Shown one piece after another: positions 24,192 through 32,975 of a stretch of DNA of 64,000 bases (position 1 is the first letter of the stretch; each line of letters opens with the position of its first letter). This stretch comes from Bradyrhizobium zhengyangense. Lineage in GTDB: Bacteria; Pseudomonadota; Alphaproteobacteria; Rhizobiales; Xanthobacteraceae. The stretch lies in assembly GCF_022012435.1 (NCBI RefSeq), contig NZ_JAKLUA010000013.1, forward strand, positions 124,001 through 188,000. Direction: 5' to 3'. The notes below the pieces were generated by a model that was given only the letters and a program-made list of their open reading frames with translations, made no database searches and was not told the origin of the DNA. The translations under genes and the position numbers were made by a program.

Positions 24192-26287
24192 GCGCGGTGG
24201 ACCCGACCGAGGTCTTCCGCCAGGAAGCCAGCGAGCTGTTCGAGGTCCTGGAAGGGGCCCTGCTCGACCTTGGCCAGCGTCCCGACGACCGCGAGCTGGT
24301 CGATTCCGCCTTCCGCGCCCTGCACACGATCAAGGGGTCGGGTGCGATGTTCGGCTTCGACAAGGTCGCTTCCTTCACCCACGAATTCGAGACCGCATTC
24401 GATCGCGTCCGCAAGGGCGAGATTAAGCCGACCCAGGAGCTGATCTCGGTCGCGCTCGCCGCGAAGGATTATATCCGCGCGCTGATCGAGGATCCGCAGT
24501 CGACCGACGACATCATCGGCGAAGCCATCCTCGACGATCTCAAGCGCTTCGTGTCGTCGGATCAGCCTGCCGCTGCGGTCGCCGAGATCGTTGAAGCGCC
24601 GCCGCTCGCGCCCGTCGAGAGCAAGCAGGCCGGCTGGCATCTCTATCTGGAATTCGAATCCCACATCCTGCGTAACGGATCGAATCCGCTCGATCTCTTG
24701 GAAGATCTCTGCAAGCTCGGTCCCTGCTTTGTGGTTCCCGTGACCGACGGCATTCCTTTCCTCGACGAGATGGAGCCGGAAGACTGCTATCTCAAATGGG
24801 ACGTCAAGCTGCACGCGGCTTGCGACAAGGCTGCGATCGACGACGTCTTCATGTTCGTCTCTGACGAGATGAAGCTGACGCTCTTGCCGCTGGAGCACGT
24901 CGAAGCGCCCGCGCCAGCGCCGCTGTTCCAGCTGCTCGACGACGAGCCCGCTCCGGCCGTCGAGATGCCCGCACCGGTGGTTGAGGCTGTCGCCGCGCAG
25001 GTCGCCGTTGAGCCTGCCGCAAAGGCGGGGCCGAAACCGGTGGCAAAGCCTGAAGCGAAACTCGAATCCAAGCCGGAACCGAAGGCTGAAGCCAAGCGCG
25101 ACGATCGCGGCATCGCCACGGTCCGCGTCCAGGCCGAGCGCCTCGACGAACTGATGGATCGCGTCGGCGAGCTCGTCATCGCCCAGGCGCGGCTGACCCA
25201 GCTCGCGGCCTCCGGTTCCGATCTCTCGATCAAGATGATCGCCGAGGAGATCGAGCGTCTTGCCTCGTCGCTGCGCGATACCACGATGGGCGCGCGCATG
25301 GTGCCGATCGGCTCGCTGTTCGGCCGCTTCCGCCGCCTCATCCACGATCTTTCGCGCGATCTGTCGAAGCCGGTCGAGTTCGTCACGACGGGCGAGGACA
25401 CCGAGCTCGACAAGACCATGATCGAGTGCCTGGCCGATCCGCTGGTGCACCTGATCCGCAACGCCATCGACCACGGTATCGAGGACACTGCGACGCGCGC
25501 TGCCAACGGCAAGACCGAGCAGGGCCGCATCGAGCTCGCGGCCGTGCATTCCGGTGCACAGGTCCTTGTCACGGTGAAGGACAACGGCGGCGGCCTCAAC
25601 ACCGCGCGCATCCGCGCCAAGGCCGAAGAGCAGGGCCTGATCGCCGCCGGCGCCGTGCTCTCCGATCACGAGATCCACCAGTTCCTGTTCCATCCGGGCT
25701 TCTCGACCGCGCAGACCATCTCGGCGCTGTCAGGTCGCGGCGTCGGCATGGACGTCGTCAAGCGCACCATCGAGAACATGCGCGGCTCGATCGACCTGTC
25801 GACGCGGCCGGGCCAGGGCACCACGGTGACGCTCCGCCTGCCGCTGACGCTCGCGATCATCGAAGGCCTTTTGATCCGTGTCGGCGAAGGTCGCTACATC
25901 ATTCCGCTGTCGGCGGTGGAGGAATGCATCGAGCTGACAACCGAGGACGAGCGCTCGCGCGGTCGCAACTTCCTCAATGTGCGCGGCAATCTGGTGCCCT
26001 TCCTGCGCCTGCGCGAGATCATGTCGTCGACTGGTACGCCCGATCGACACCAGAAGACGATCATCATCTCGACCGGTGAGACTCATGTCGGCCTCGTCGC
26101 CGACCAGATCATCGGCAACCACCAGACCGTCATCAAGTCGCTCTCCAAGCTGCATTCTGACGTCACCATCTTCTCCGGTGCGACCATCCTGGGTGACGGC
26201 ACGGCGGCGCTGATCCTCGATGTCGCGCAGCTCGTCACGCTGGCGCAGTCGAAGGTCGAGAAGCAGCATATCAGCGAGGCGGCGTGA
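24188..26287 (+). CDS. cheA: Chemotaxis sensor histidine kinase CheA
   Basis: A 699-residue kinase with the standard order. The Hpt domain (1-110) has phosphorylated His46 in ALHTIKGSG. A P2-like region (about 155-235) is followed by an Ala/Pro/Lys-rich linker (240-305), the dimerisation helices, the ATPase domain with N box (HLIRNAIDHGIE), DNGGGL and GRGVGMDVVK, and a terminal CheW-like domain (about 560-690). It phosphorylates the CheY and CheB encoded in the same operon. The start overlaps cheY by 4 bases and the stop overlaps cheW by 1 base. Confidence 0.95.
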   Translation: MSAVDPTEVFRQEASELFEVLEGALLDLGQRPDDRELVDSAFRALHTIKGSGAMFGFDKVASFTHEFETAFDRVRKGEIKPTQELISVALAAKDYIRALIEDPQSTDDIIGEAILDDLKRFVSSDQPAAAVAEIVEAPPLAPVESKQAGWHLYLEFESHILRNGSNPLDLLEDLCKLGPCFVVPVTDGIPFLDEMEPEDCYLKWDVKLHAACDKAAIDDVFMFVSDEMKLTLLPLEHVEAPAPAPLFQLLDDEPAPAVEMPAPVVEAVAAQVAVEPAAKAGPKPVAKPEAKLESKPEPKAEAKRDDRGIATVRVQAERLDELMDRVGELVIAQARLTQLAASGSDLSIKMIAEEIERLASSLRDTTMGARMVPIGSLFGRFRRLIHDLSRDLSKPVEFVTTGEDTELDKTMIECLADPLVHLIRNAIDHGIEDTATRAANGKTEQGRIELAAVHSGAQVLVTVKDNGGGLNTARIRAKAEEQGLIAAGAVLSDHEIHQFLFHPGFSTAQTISALSGRGVGMDVVKRTIENMRGSIDLSTRPGQGTTVTLRLPLTLAIIEGLLIRVGEGRYIIPLSAVEECIELTTEDERSRGRNFLNVRGNLVPFLRLREIMSSTGTPDRHQKTIIISTGETHVGLVADQIIGNHQTVIKSLSKLHSDVTIFSGATILGDGTAALILDVAQLVTLAQSKVEKQHISEAA

Positions 26288-26748
26288 TGACCGACGGACA
26301 GGCAGCCGAACACCAGTCAGGCGCGATGCAGGTCGTCATGATCGGCCTCGGCGAGGAGAAATTCGCGCTCGACGCCGGCCTTGTGCGCGAGATCATCGAC
26401 CCCGTGCCCGTGACCAAGGTGGCCGGCGCGCGGGCTTTCGTTCCCAGCGTGATCAACGTGCGCGGCAACGTCATTCCGCTTGCGGATTTGCGCATCCGTT
26501 TTGGCATGCCCCAGCTCGACGATTCCGCTGATACGCGCATCGTCGTCATCGAGCTCGATCTCGACGGTGAGCCTGTTCTCGTCGGCGTCACCGCCGACAA
26601 GGTCTACGAAGTCACGGAGATCTCGCAGACCGACGTGCAGCAGACGCCGCGCGTCGGCATGCACTGGAAGCCTGAGTTCATTCGCTTCATTGCGAAATGG
26701 CGTGAAGAGTTCGTCATCGTTCCGAACATGGAACGCATTCTGAATTGA
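26287..26748 (+). CDS. cheW: Chemotaxis coupling protein CheW (copy 1)
   Basis: A 153-residue adaptor linking receptors to CheA. The two beta-barrel subdomains are recognisable from FALDAGLVREIID, then VINVRGNVIPLADLRIRFG, and GVTADKVYEVTEI. The ATG at 26287 overlaps the cheA stop by one base; a GTG three bases earlier is possible. A second cheW (28514-29002) lies between the two receptor genes and is only distantly similar, so the two may serve different arrays. Confidence 0.92.
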   Translation: MTDGQAAEHQSGAMQVVMIGLGEEKFALDAGLVREIIDPVPVTKVAGARAFVPSVINVRGNVIPLADLRIRFGMPQLDDSADTRIVVIELDLDGEPVLVGVTADKVYEVTEISQTDVQQTPRVGMHWKPEFIRFIAKWREEFVIVPNMERILN

Positions 26749-26785
26749 AAGGGTCTCGGGGCGAGACCGGGTTTAAGGGGCTGAT

Positions 26786-28483
26786 ATGAGATTTACGGTC
26801 AAGGCAAAGCTTGCCAGCGCGTTCGGCCTGGTTATCGTCCTGTCAATGGTTGCCGGCAGCGTGGCCTACAAGAAGCTCGGCGACATGATGGCGACCGCCG
26901 ACAGTATGGTCCTGCGCGCCAAGCGAATGGAGAAGGCGACCGAAGTCGAGAAGAATATTCTCATTCAGCTTCGCGCGGAAAAGAACGCCATTATCGGCGA
27001 CGAGAAAGAGGTCGAGATGGCCGCTGCCGACGCGGCAAAGCGTCGCGAGGTCGCCTTGAAGACCAAGGACGAAGTCTACGCGCTGGCGAGCGAGGCCGGC
27101 AAGAAGCTGCTCGACGCCTTTGCCGTGACTTACGCCAAGATGAATGCCTATCAGGAAGAGACGATCCGGATCGCTAAGACCGACAAGGCCCAGGCCGCCG
27201 AGCGCTCCACCAATGAGGGCCGCAAGATCGTGAACGAAGCGCTCGAGTCGATGGGCGCCTATGTCGAGAACACCAAGAAGCAGATGGCCGAACAGGCCGT
27301 CGATTCGAAGGAGGAGGGATATCGGGCGCAGTTGATGCTGATGACTCTTCTGGGCGTCTCGCTGTTGGTAGCGATCGGTGCCGCCTTGTGGATTTCGATC
27401 TCGATCAGCCGGTCGCTTGGCCGCGCGGTCGGCCTTGCCGGCGCCGTGGCTCAGGGGGATCTCAACCAGACGATTCCGTCGGCGAGCAACGACGAGATCG
27501 GCGATCTTGTCAGATCGCTGAACGCCATGGTCGGAAAGCTCCGGCAGATCGTCCAGGAGGCGCTCACCGCCGCCCAGAACGTCTCCGCCGGCAGCCAGGA
27601 GCTTTCCGCAAGCGCCGAGCAGCTCTCGCAGGGCGCGACCGAGCAGGCCTCGTCTGCCGAGGAGGCGTCCTCCTCGATGGAGGAGATGGCTTCGAATGTG
27701 AAGCAGAACGCCGACAACGCCAACCAGACCGAGAAGATCGCTGCGCAGTCGGCCAAGGACGCCGAGGCCAGCGGCGTTGCCGTCGGCCGAGCCGTCGAAG
27801 CGATGCAGACCATCGCCGAGAAGATCACCATCGTGCAGGAGATTGCGCGCCAGACCGATCTGCTCGCCCTCAACGCCGCGGTCGAGGCCGCGCGCGCCGG
27901 CGAGCATGGCAAGGGCTTTGCGGTGGTCGCCTCCGAAGTGCGCAAGCTTGCCGAGCGTAGCCAGGCCGCCGCGGCCGATATCGGCACGTTGTCAAGTGAG
28001 ACCGTGAAGGTCGCGCAGGAAGCCGGCTCCATGCTGTCGAAGCTCGTGCCCGACATCAAGAAGACCGCCGAGCTGGTGCAGGAAATCACCGCCGCCTGCC
28101 GCGAGCAGGACGTCGGCTCCTCCCAGATCAACCAGGCGATCCAGCAGCTCGACAAGGTCGGCCAGCAGAACGCCAGCGCTTCCGAGCAGGTCTCATCCAC
28201 CTCGGAAGAGCTGGCCTCGCAGGCCGAGCAGCTGCAATCGACCATCTCGTTCTTCCGCATCGAGCAGGCCGGACGTGGCGAGAGCGCCGCGGCCGCGCCG
28301 ATCGACCGTGCCGTCACCCAGCTCCGCAGCAAGGCAGGGCAGATGCGGGCGGCCGAACGCGGTGCCAAGAAGCCTGTGCCCGCTCGCAAGCCGGCGCGCG
28401 CGATGAAGGTCGCCGGTGGTGGCGGTTTCGCTTTCGACATGAACGACGGCGAAGACGATCGCGACGCCGAGTTCCAGCGCTGA
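26786..28483 (+). CDS. Methyl-accepting chemotaxis protein 1
   Basis: A 565-residue transmembrane receptor. Membrane segments at about 9-28 and 186-210 enclose a helical periplasmic domain of about 155 residues (four-helix-bundle type). A HAMP domain leads to the signalling hairpin, whose tip EIARQTDLLALNAAVEAARA is standard. The C-terminus has a flexible basic linker and ends FAFDMNDGEDDRDAEFQR, with no CheR-tethering pentapeptide. Its cytoplasmic half is almost identical to that of the second receptor in the operon. The ligand is unknown. Confidence 0.93.
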   Translation: MRFTVKAKLASAFGLVIVLSMVAGSVAYKKLGDMMATADSMVLRAKRMEKATEVEKNILIQLRAEKNAIIGDEKEVEMAAADAAKRREVALKTKDEVYALASEAGKKLLDAFAVTYAKMNAYQEETIRIAKTDKAQAAERSTNEGRKIVNEALESMGAYVENTKKQMAEQAVDSKEEGYRAQLMLMTLLGVSLLVAIGAALWISISISRSLGRAVGLAGAVAQGDLNQTIPSASNDEIGDLVRSLNAMVGKLRQIVQEALTAAQNVSAGSQELSASAEQLSQGATEQASSAEEASSSMEEMASNVKQNADNANQTEKIAAQSAKDAEASGVAVGRAVEAMQTIAEKITIVQEIARQTDLLALNAAVEAARAGEHGKGFAVVASEVRKLAERSQAAAADIGTLSSETVKVAQEAGSMLSKLVPDIKKTAELVQEITAACREQDVGSSQINQAIQQLDKVGQQNASASEQVSSTSEELASQAEQLQSTISFFRIEQAGRGESAAAAPIDRAVTQLRSKAGQMRAAERGAKKPVPARKPARAMKVAGGGGFAFDMNDGEDDRDAEFQR

Positions 28484-28513
28484 CAACAACAACCATCTGA
28501 CCCGGACTTAAGC

Positions 28514-29002
28514 ATGGCCGCAACCTCGCAATATCTGACGCTCGGGCTCGCCGGCGAGACGTTCGGCATCAGCATCCGCAACGTGCGGGAAATCCTGGAC
28601 ATGCGGCCGATCTCGCGTCTGCCGCATGCGCCGAACTTCCTGCTCGGCATGATCGACGTGCGCGGCGCTGGTTATCCGATCGTCGATCTCCGGACCAAGC
28701 TCGGGCTGCCGGCCGTGGCGGCCACCGAGGCGACCCGCATCATCATCCTCGACGTGCCGATGAAAGACCGCCTCGTCGGCGTCGGCTTCGTGGCCGACTG
28801 CGTGTTCGAGGTCACCGATATCGACGAGCAGGCGATCGAGCCGATCCCCGAGGTGGGGGGCAAATGGCAGTCGGATTACGCCGCCGGCATCGGCCGCAAG
28901 GGCGAGAAATTCGTCGTGATCTTCGATCTGGCCAGGTTGATGGCCGCAGACGAGATTCCGGAAGGAAGAGCCACGCAGTTGGATGCATCCTGTGCGGCCT
29001 GA
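28514..29002 (+). CDS. cheW: Chemotaxis coupling protein CheW (copy 2)
   Basis: A 162-residue CheW, clearly recognisable from FGISIRNVREILDMRPISRLP, GMIDVRGAGYPIVDLRTKLG and VGFVADCVFEVTDID. It differs from copy 1 in sequence and has an unusual Ala/Cys C-terminus (ATQLDASCAA). It sits 30 bases after mcp1 and 69 bases before mcp2. The alternation cheW-mcp-cheW-mcp suggests that a cheW-mcp unit was duplicated and then diverged. Confidence 0.92.
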   Translation: MAATSQYLTLGLAGETFGISIRNVREILDMRPISRLPHAPNFLLGMIDVRGAGYPIVDLRTKLGLPAVAATEATRIIILDVPMKDRLVGVGFVADCVFEVTDIDEQAIEPIPEVGGKWQSDYAAGIGRKGEKFVVIFDLARLMAADEIPEGRATQLDASCAA

Positions 29003-29071
29003 ATTCGTAATTTGTAGCGCGGGATCGGGCGTAAGCAATTCAATTCAACAATTCGAAGACCGGGGCTAATC

Positions 29072-30877
29072 ATGAGATTTACCGTCAAAGCGAAGCTTGC
29101 GAGCGCATTCGGCGTCGTCATTCTGTTGTCGATGATTGCCGGCGGCGTCGCCTATCTGAAGCTCAACGACACCGTTGGGACCACCGAACACCTGTCGGCA
29201 CGGGCAGCGCGCCTCGCCAAGGTGGCGGAGTTGCAGGAAAATGCGCTGCTTCAGGTGCGCGCCGAGAAGAATGCGATCCTCGCGCCGACCGAAGCGGATC
29301 AGGACAAGTTCGTCAGTCTCATCGCCGAGGCGCGCGAGCGCGTGGCGGCGATCAAGAACGAAGCCTATGTCGGTGCGAGCGAAGAGGGCAAGAAGCTGCT
29401 CGACAAGTTCGGAGCCGCCTATGTCAGCGCCAATGCGGTGCAGGACCAGACGTTGAAACTGGCCAAGCAGGATAAGGTCAAGGCGGCCGAGAATTCGATG
29501 ACCGAAGGGCTCAAGGCCATGACGCCCGCGCTCAATGCCGCGAAGGAGTATATCGACTACGTCAAGAAGATGATGGCGGCGGAGAGCGAGCAGGCCAGGG
29601 TCGAAGGCAGTCGTGCCGAGATCATGCTGATCAGCCTGATCCTCGCCTCGCTCGTGATCGGCGCGATAGCCGCGACCTGGATCGCGATCGGCATCAGCCG
29701 TGCCCTTGCCAGCGCAGTCGGACTGGCTGACGCGGTTGCCATCGGCGATCTCAGCAAGAAGATCGACGTCTCCAGCAACGACGAAATCGGCGATCTCATC
29801 GCTTCGCTGAACGCGATGACCAAGAACCTGAACGCGACCGCGGCCGTCGCCAACGAGATCGCGCAGGGCAATCTCACCGTCGAGGCGAAACCTCTGTCGG
29901 ACAAAGACACCCTCGGCCTCGCGCTCGAACGTATGGTCCAAAAGCTCCGCCAGATCGTGTCGGAAGCTCTCACCGCGGCGCAGAATGTCTCCGCCGGAAG
30001 CCAGGAGCTTTCGGCCAGCGCCGAGCAGCTGTCACAAGGCGCAACCGAGCAGGCCTCGTCGGCCGAGGAAGCATCTTCCTCGATGGAGGAGATGGCATCG
30101 AACGTGAAGCAGAACGCCGACAACGCCAACCAGACCGAGAAGATTGCAGCGCAGTCGGCCAAGGACGCCGAAGCCAGCGGTGCTGCGGTCGGCCGCGCGG
30201 TCAATGCGATGCAGACCATCGCCGAAAAGATCACCATTGTGCAGGAGATCGCGCGCCAGACCGACCTGCTCGCGCTGAACGCCGCGGTCGAAGCCGCGCG
30301 CGCCGGCGAGCACGGCAAGGGCTTTGCGGTGGTCGCGTCCGAAGTCCGAAAGCTCGCCGAGCGCAGCCAGGCGGCCGCCGCCGAGATCGGCACGCTGTCG
30401 GCCGACACCGTCAAGGTCGCGCAGGAAGCAGGTTCCATGCTGTCCAAGCTCGTTCCTGACATCAAGAAGACGGCGGAGCTGGTCGAGGAAATCACCGCCG
30501 CGTGCCGTGAGCAGGACGTCGGCTCGGCGCAAATCAACCAGGCGATCCAGCAGCTCGACAAGGTCGGCCAGCAGAATGCCAGCGCCTCCGAGCAGGTGTC
30601 GTCCACCTCGGAAGAGCTGGCTTCGCAGGCCGAGCAGCTGCAGTCGACAATCGCCTATTTCCGCATCGAGCATGGCAGCAAGAGCCAGGCGCTGGCGCCG
30701 ATCGATCGGGCCGTCACCCAGCTCCGCGCCAAGGCTGCGACCATGGCAGCGGTCGAGCATCCCGCCCGGAAGCCGCAGGCAAGGCCTGCGCGCGCGGTGA
30801 AGGCCGCGGGCGGCGGCGGTTTTGCCTTCGACATGCACGACGGTGAGGATGATCGGGACGCTGATTTTCAGCGCTAA
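29072..30877 (+). CDS. Methyl-accepting chemotaxis protein 2
   Basis: A 601-residue receptor laid out like receptor 1 but with an extra 40 residues of HAMP-like linker (ATAAVANEIAQGNLTVEAKP). It begins with the same 13 residues (MRFTVKAKLASAF). The periplasmic bundle is divergent, so a different ligand is likely. From about residue 290 to 530 it is nearly identical to receptor 1, including the tip EIARQTDLLALNAAVEAARA. The C-terminus is again FAFDMHDGEDDRDADFQR. A strong stem-loop with a T-rich tail follows 10 bases later. Confidence 0.93.
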   Translation: MRFTVKAKLASAFGVVILLSMIAGGVAYLKLNDTVGTTEHLSARAARLAKVAELQENALLQVRAEKNAILAPTEADQDKFVSLIAEARERVAAIKNEAYVGASEEGKKLLDKFGAAYVSANAVQDQTLKLAKQDKVKAAENSMTEGLKAMTPALNAAKEYIDYVKKMMAAESEQARVEGSRAEIMLISLILASLVIGAIAATWIAIGISRALASAVGLADAVAIGDLSKKIDVSSNDEIGDLIASLNAMTKNLNATAAVANEIAQGNLTVEAKPLSDKDTLGLALERMVQKLRQIVSEALTAAQNVSAGSQELSASAEQLSQGATEQASSAEEASSSMEEMASNVKQNADNANQTEKIAAQSAKDAEASGAAVGRAVNAMQTIAEKITIVQEIARQTDLLALNAAVEAARAGEHGKGFAVVASEVRKLAERSQAAAAEIGTLSADTVKVAQEAGSMLSKLVPDIKKTAELVEEITAACREQDVGSAQINQAIQQLDKVGQQNASASEQVSSTSEELASQAEQLQSTIAYFRIEHGSKSQALAPIDRAVTQLRAKAATMAAVEHPARKPQARPARAVKAAGGGGFAFDMHDGEDDRDADFQR

Positions 30878-30887
30878 GGATTTTGGG

Positions 30888-30926
30888 GGCGGGTCCACCC
30901 TGGAGGTGGGCCTGCCTTCTTTCGTT
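30888..30926 (+). terminator. Intrinsic terminator or attenuator between mcp2 and cheR
   Basis: A 12-bp stem (30888-30899 with 30905-30916, two G-U pairs) and a 5-base loop, followed by TTCTTTCGTT. It lies 10 bases after the mcp2 stop and 93 bases before cheR. It should cut transcript levels of cheR, cheB and the last gene relative to the genes before it. Confidence 0.65.
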
Positions 30927-31008
30927 GTAAACGCGTAGGATTCCAGATGGCCCTGATGGCCCGATATCAATTGCATGCGGGCCTTCGAGGCCGGGGCGGG
31001 CGGCCGTG

Positions 31009-31860
31009 ATGCCCGCCTTGCAGGATACGGCTGTGCATCTGTCGGATCGCCATTTCCGCACCATCGCCGAGTTGATCGAGGGCCAGGTCGGCATCAAGCT
31101 GCCGCAGGGCAAGCGACTGATGCTGGAGGGGCGCCTGCACAAGCGTGTGCGCGCCCTGAACTTCACCGACCTCAACGAATATGTCGAGAACCTGTTTGAA
31201 GCCGATCACTTCGACACCGAGCTCACCCATCTGATCGATGTGGTGACCACCAACAAGACCGACTTCTTTCGCGAGCCGCAGCATTTCACCTTCATGCGGG
31301 AGATCGCCATCCCTGCGCTGCTCAAGTCGCACGGCCGCAAGAATGCGAATCTGAAAGTCTGGAGCTCGGCGAGCTCGACCGGCATGGAAGCCTATACGGT
31401 CGCCATGGTGCTGGACGACATGACGCGAACCGGATCGCGGTTTCAGTATCGCATCCTGGGAACCGACATCTCGACCGCCGTGCTGCGCCTCGCCAAGACT
31501 GCGATCTACACCCGCGACGTGCTGGCGCCGGTGCCCGAACCGTTCGTGAAGCGGTATTTCCTGTCCTCACGCGACAAGTCGCGCGGCGAAGTGCGGGTGG
31601 CGCCGGAACTACGACGCATGACGCATTTCATGCGGATGAACCTGATGGATCAGTCCTATCCCGTCGACCGCGACGTCGACATGATTTTCTGCCGCAATGT
31701 GCTGATCTATTTCGACAAGCCGACGCAGCGGAAGGTCGTCGAGCAGCTTTGCAGTCATTTGCGGCCCGGCGGGTATTTGCTGGTCGGACATTCCGAGTCG
31801 ATGGTCCACAGTGCTGTTCCGGGCCTGAAGCAGGTTCAGCCGACCATTTTCCAGGTTTGA
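31009..31860 (+). CDS. cheR: Chemotaxis methyltransferase CheR
   Basis: A 283-residue SAM-dependent enzyme that methylates receptor glutamates. It has the N-terminal helical domain, then TTNKTDFFREPQHF, a SAM-binding motif (VWSSASSTGMEAYTVAM) and the conserved CRNVLIYFD. The usual GCSTGEE of the SAM loop reads ASSTGME here, a mild variation. The ATG at 31009 follows a weak ribosome site; a GTG three bases earlier is also in frame. It is followed closely by cheB. Confidence 0.93.
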   Translation: MPALQDTAVHLSDRHFRTIAELIEGQVGIKLPQGKRLMLEGRLHKRVRALNFTDLNEYVENLFEADHFDTELTHLIDVVTTNKTDFFREPQHFTFMREIAIPALLKSHGRKNANLKVWSSASSTGMEAYTVAMVLDDMTRTGSRFQYRILGTDISTAVLRLAKTAIYTRDVLAPVPEPFVKRYFLSSRDKSRGEVRVAPELRRMTHFMRMNLMDQSYPVDRDVDMIFCRNVLIYFDKPTQRKVVEQLCSHLRPGGYLLVGHSESMVHSAVPGLKQVQPTIFQV

Positions 31861-31878
31861 TCGGGAGCACTTTGCAAC

Positions 31879-32970
31879 ATGCCGAGGGAGAAAGTTCGCG
31901 TACTGATCGTGGATGATTCGGCGTCGGTGCGCCAAATCCTTCAGACGATCCTCAACGACGACCCCGATATCGAGGTGATGGCGACGGCGTCCGATCCGTT
32001 CGTGGCGGCAAAGCGCCTCCAGGACGAAATCCCCGATGTCATGATCCTCGATCTCGAGATGCCGCGCATGGACGGCATGACGTTCCTGCGCAAGATCATG
32101 GCGCAGCGTCCGATCCCCGTGATCATCTGCTCCTCGCTGACCGAGGAAGGCTCGCACGTGATCTTCGAGGCGTTCGAGGCCGGCGCCGTCGATATCGTGC
32201 CTAAGCCGAAGATCGACACGCGTCAGGCGTTGCTCGAGTGTTCGACGCGCTTGCGGGAGTCGGTGAAGTCGGCGGCGCGTGCGCGCGTGCGGCCGCGCAC
32301 GGAGCGGCGGGTGATCGAGAAGAAGCTCACGGCTGACGCCATCATCCCTCCGCCGGTGCAGGGCAAGGTTCGGCCGACGACCGAACGCATCGTCTGCATC
32401 GGTGCCTCGACGGGCGGAACCGAAGCGCTCAACGACGTGCTTGAGATGTTGCCGGCGAACTGTCCTCCGATTCTTGTCGTCCAGCACATGCCGGCGGGCT
32501 TCACTGCCGCGTTCGCCAAGCGCCTCGACAGCATCTGCCAGATCCGCGTCAAGGAGGCGGAGGATCGCGAGCCGGTCTTGCCTGGCTGCGCCTATATTGC
32601 TCCGGGCGCCCGCCACATGCTGCTCCAGCGCATCGGCCTGCGCTACCAGGTCGCGATCAAGGACGGGCCGCCGGTGTCGCGGCATCGCCCCTCGGTCGAC
32701 GTGTTGTTTCGCTCGGCGGCCCAGCATGCCGGCGCCAACGCGCTCGGCGTCATCATGACCGGCATGGGTGACGACGGCGCGCGCGGCATGCTGGAGATGC
32801 GCAAGCTCGGCGCCTCGACACGGGCGCAGGATGAAGAAAGCTGCGTGGTGTTCGGCATGCCCAAGGAAGCCATCGCTCACGGCGGTGTCGAGAAAGTGGT
32901 CTCACTGAACCATATCCCGCGCGAGATCATGCAGTGGTATCAGGCCGGACACCCAGCGGTGGCGGGTTGA
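31879..32970 (+). CDS. cheB: Chemotaxis methylesterase CheB
   Basis: A 363-residue two-domain enzyme. The receiver has phosphoacceptor Asp58 (ILDLEMPRMDG) and Lys109 (VPKPK). After a basic linker, the esterase domain carries the catalytic triad: Ser177 in IGASTGG, His203 in VVQHMPAG and Asp298/299 in TGMGDDG. It demethylates receptors when phosphorylated by CheA. It starts 18 bases after cheR and ends 5 bases before the next gene, so all three are one unit. Confidence 0.95.
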   Translation: MPREKVRVLIVDDSASVRQILQTILNDDPDIEVMATASDPFVAAKRLQDEIPDVMILDLEMPRMDGMTFLRKIMAQRPIPVIICSSLTEEGSHVIFEAFEAGAVDIVPKPKIDTRQALLECSTRLRESVKSAARARVRPRTERRVIEKKLTADAIIPPPVQGKVRPTTERIVCIGASTGGTEALNDVLEMLPANCPPILVVQHMPAGFTAAFAKRLDSICQIRVKEAEDREPVLPGCAYIAPGARHMLLQRIGLRYQVAIKDGPPVSRHRPSVDVLFRSAAQHAGANALGVIMTGMGDDGARGMLEMRKLGASTRAQDEESCVVFGMPKEAIAHGGVEKVVSLNHIPREIMQWYQAGHPAVAG

Positions 32971-32975
32971 TCGCG

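Noticed and set aside
23900..25693. 597-residue minus-strand ORF
   Set aside because: Antisense to cheY and cheA, whose motifs are complete; composition is that of a mirror frame.
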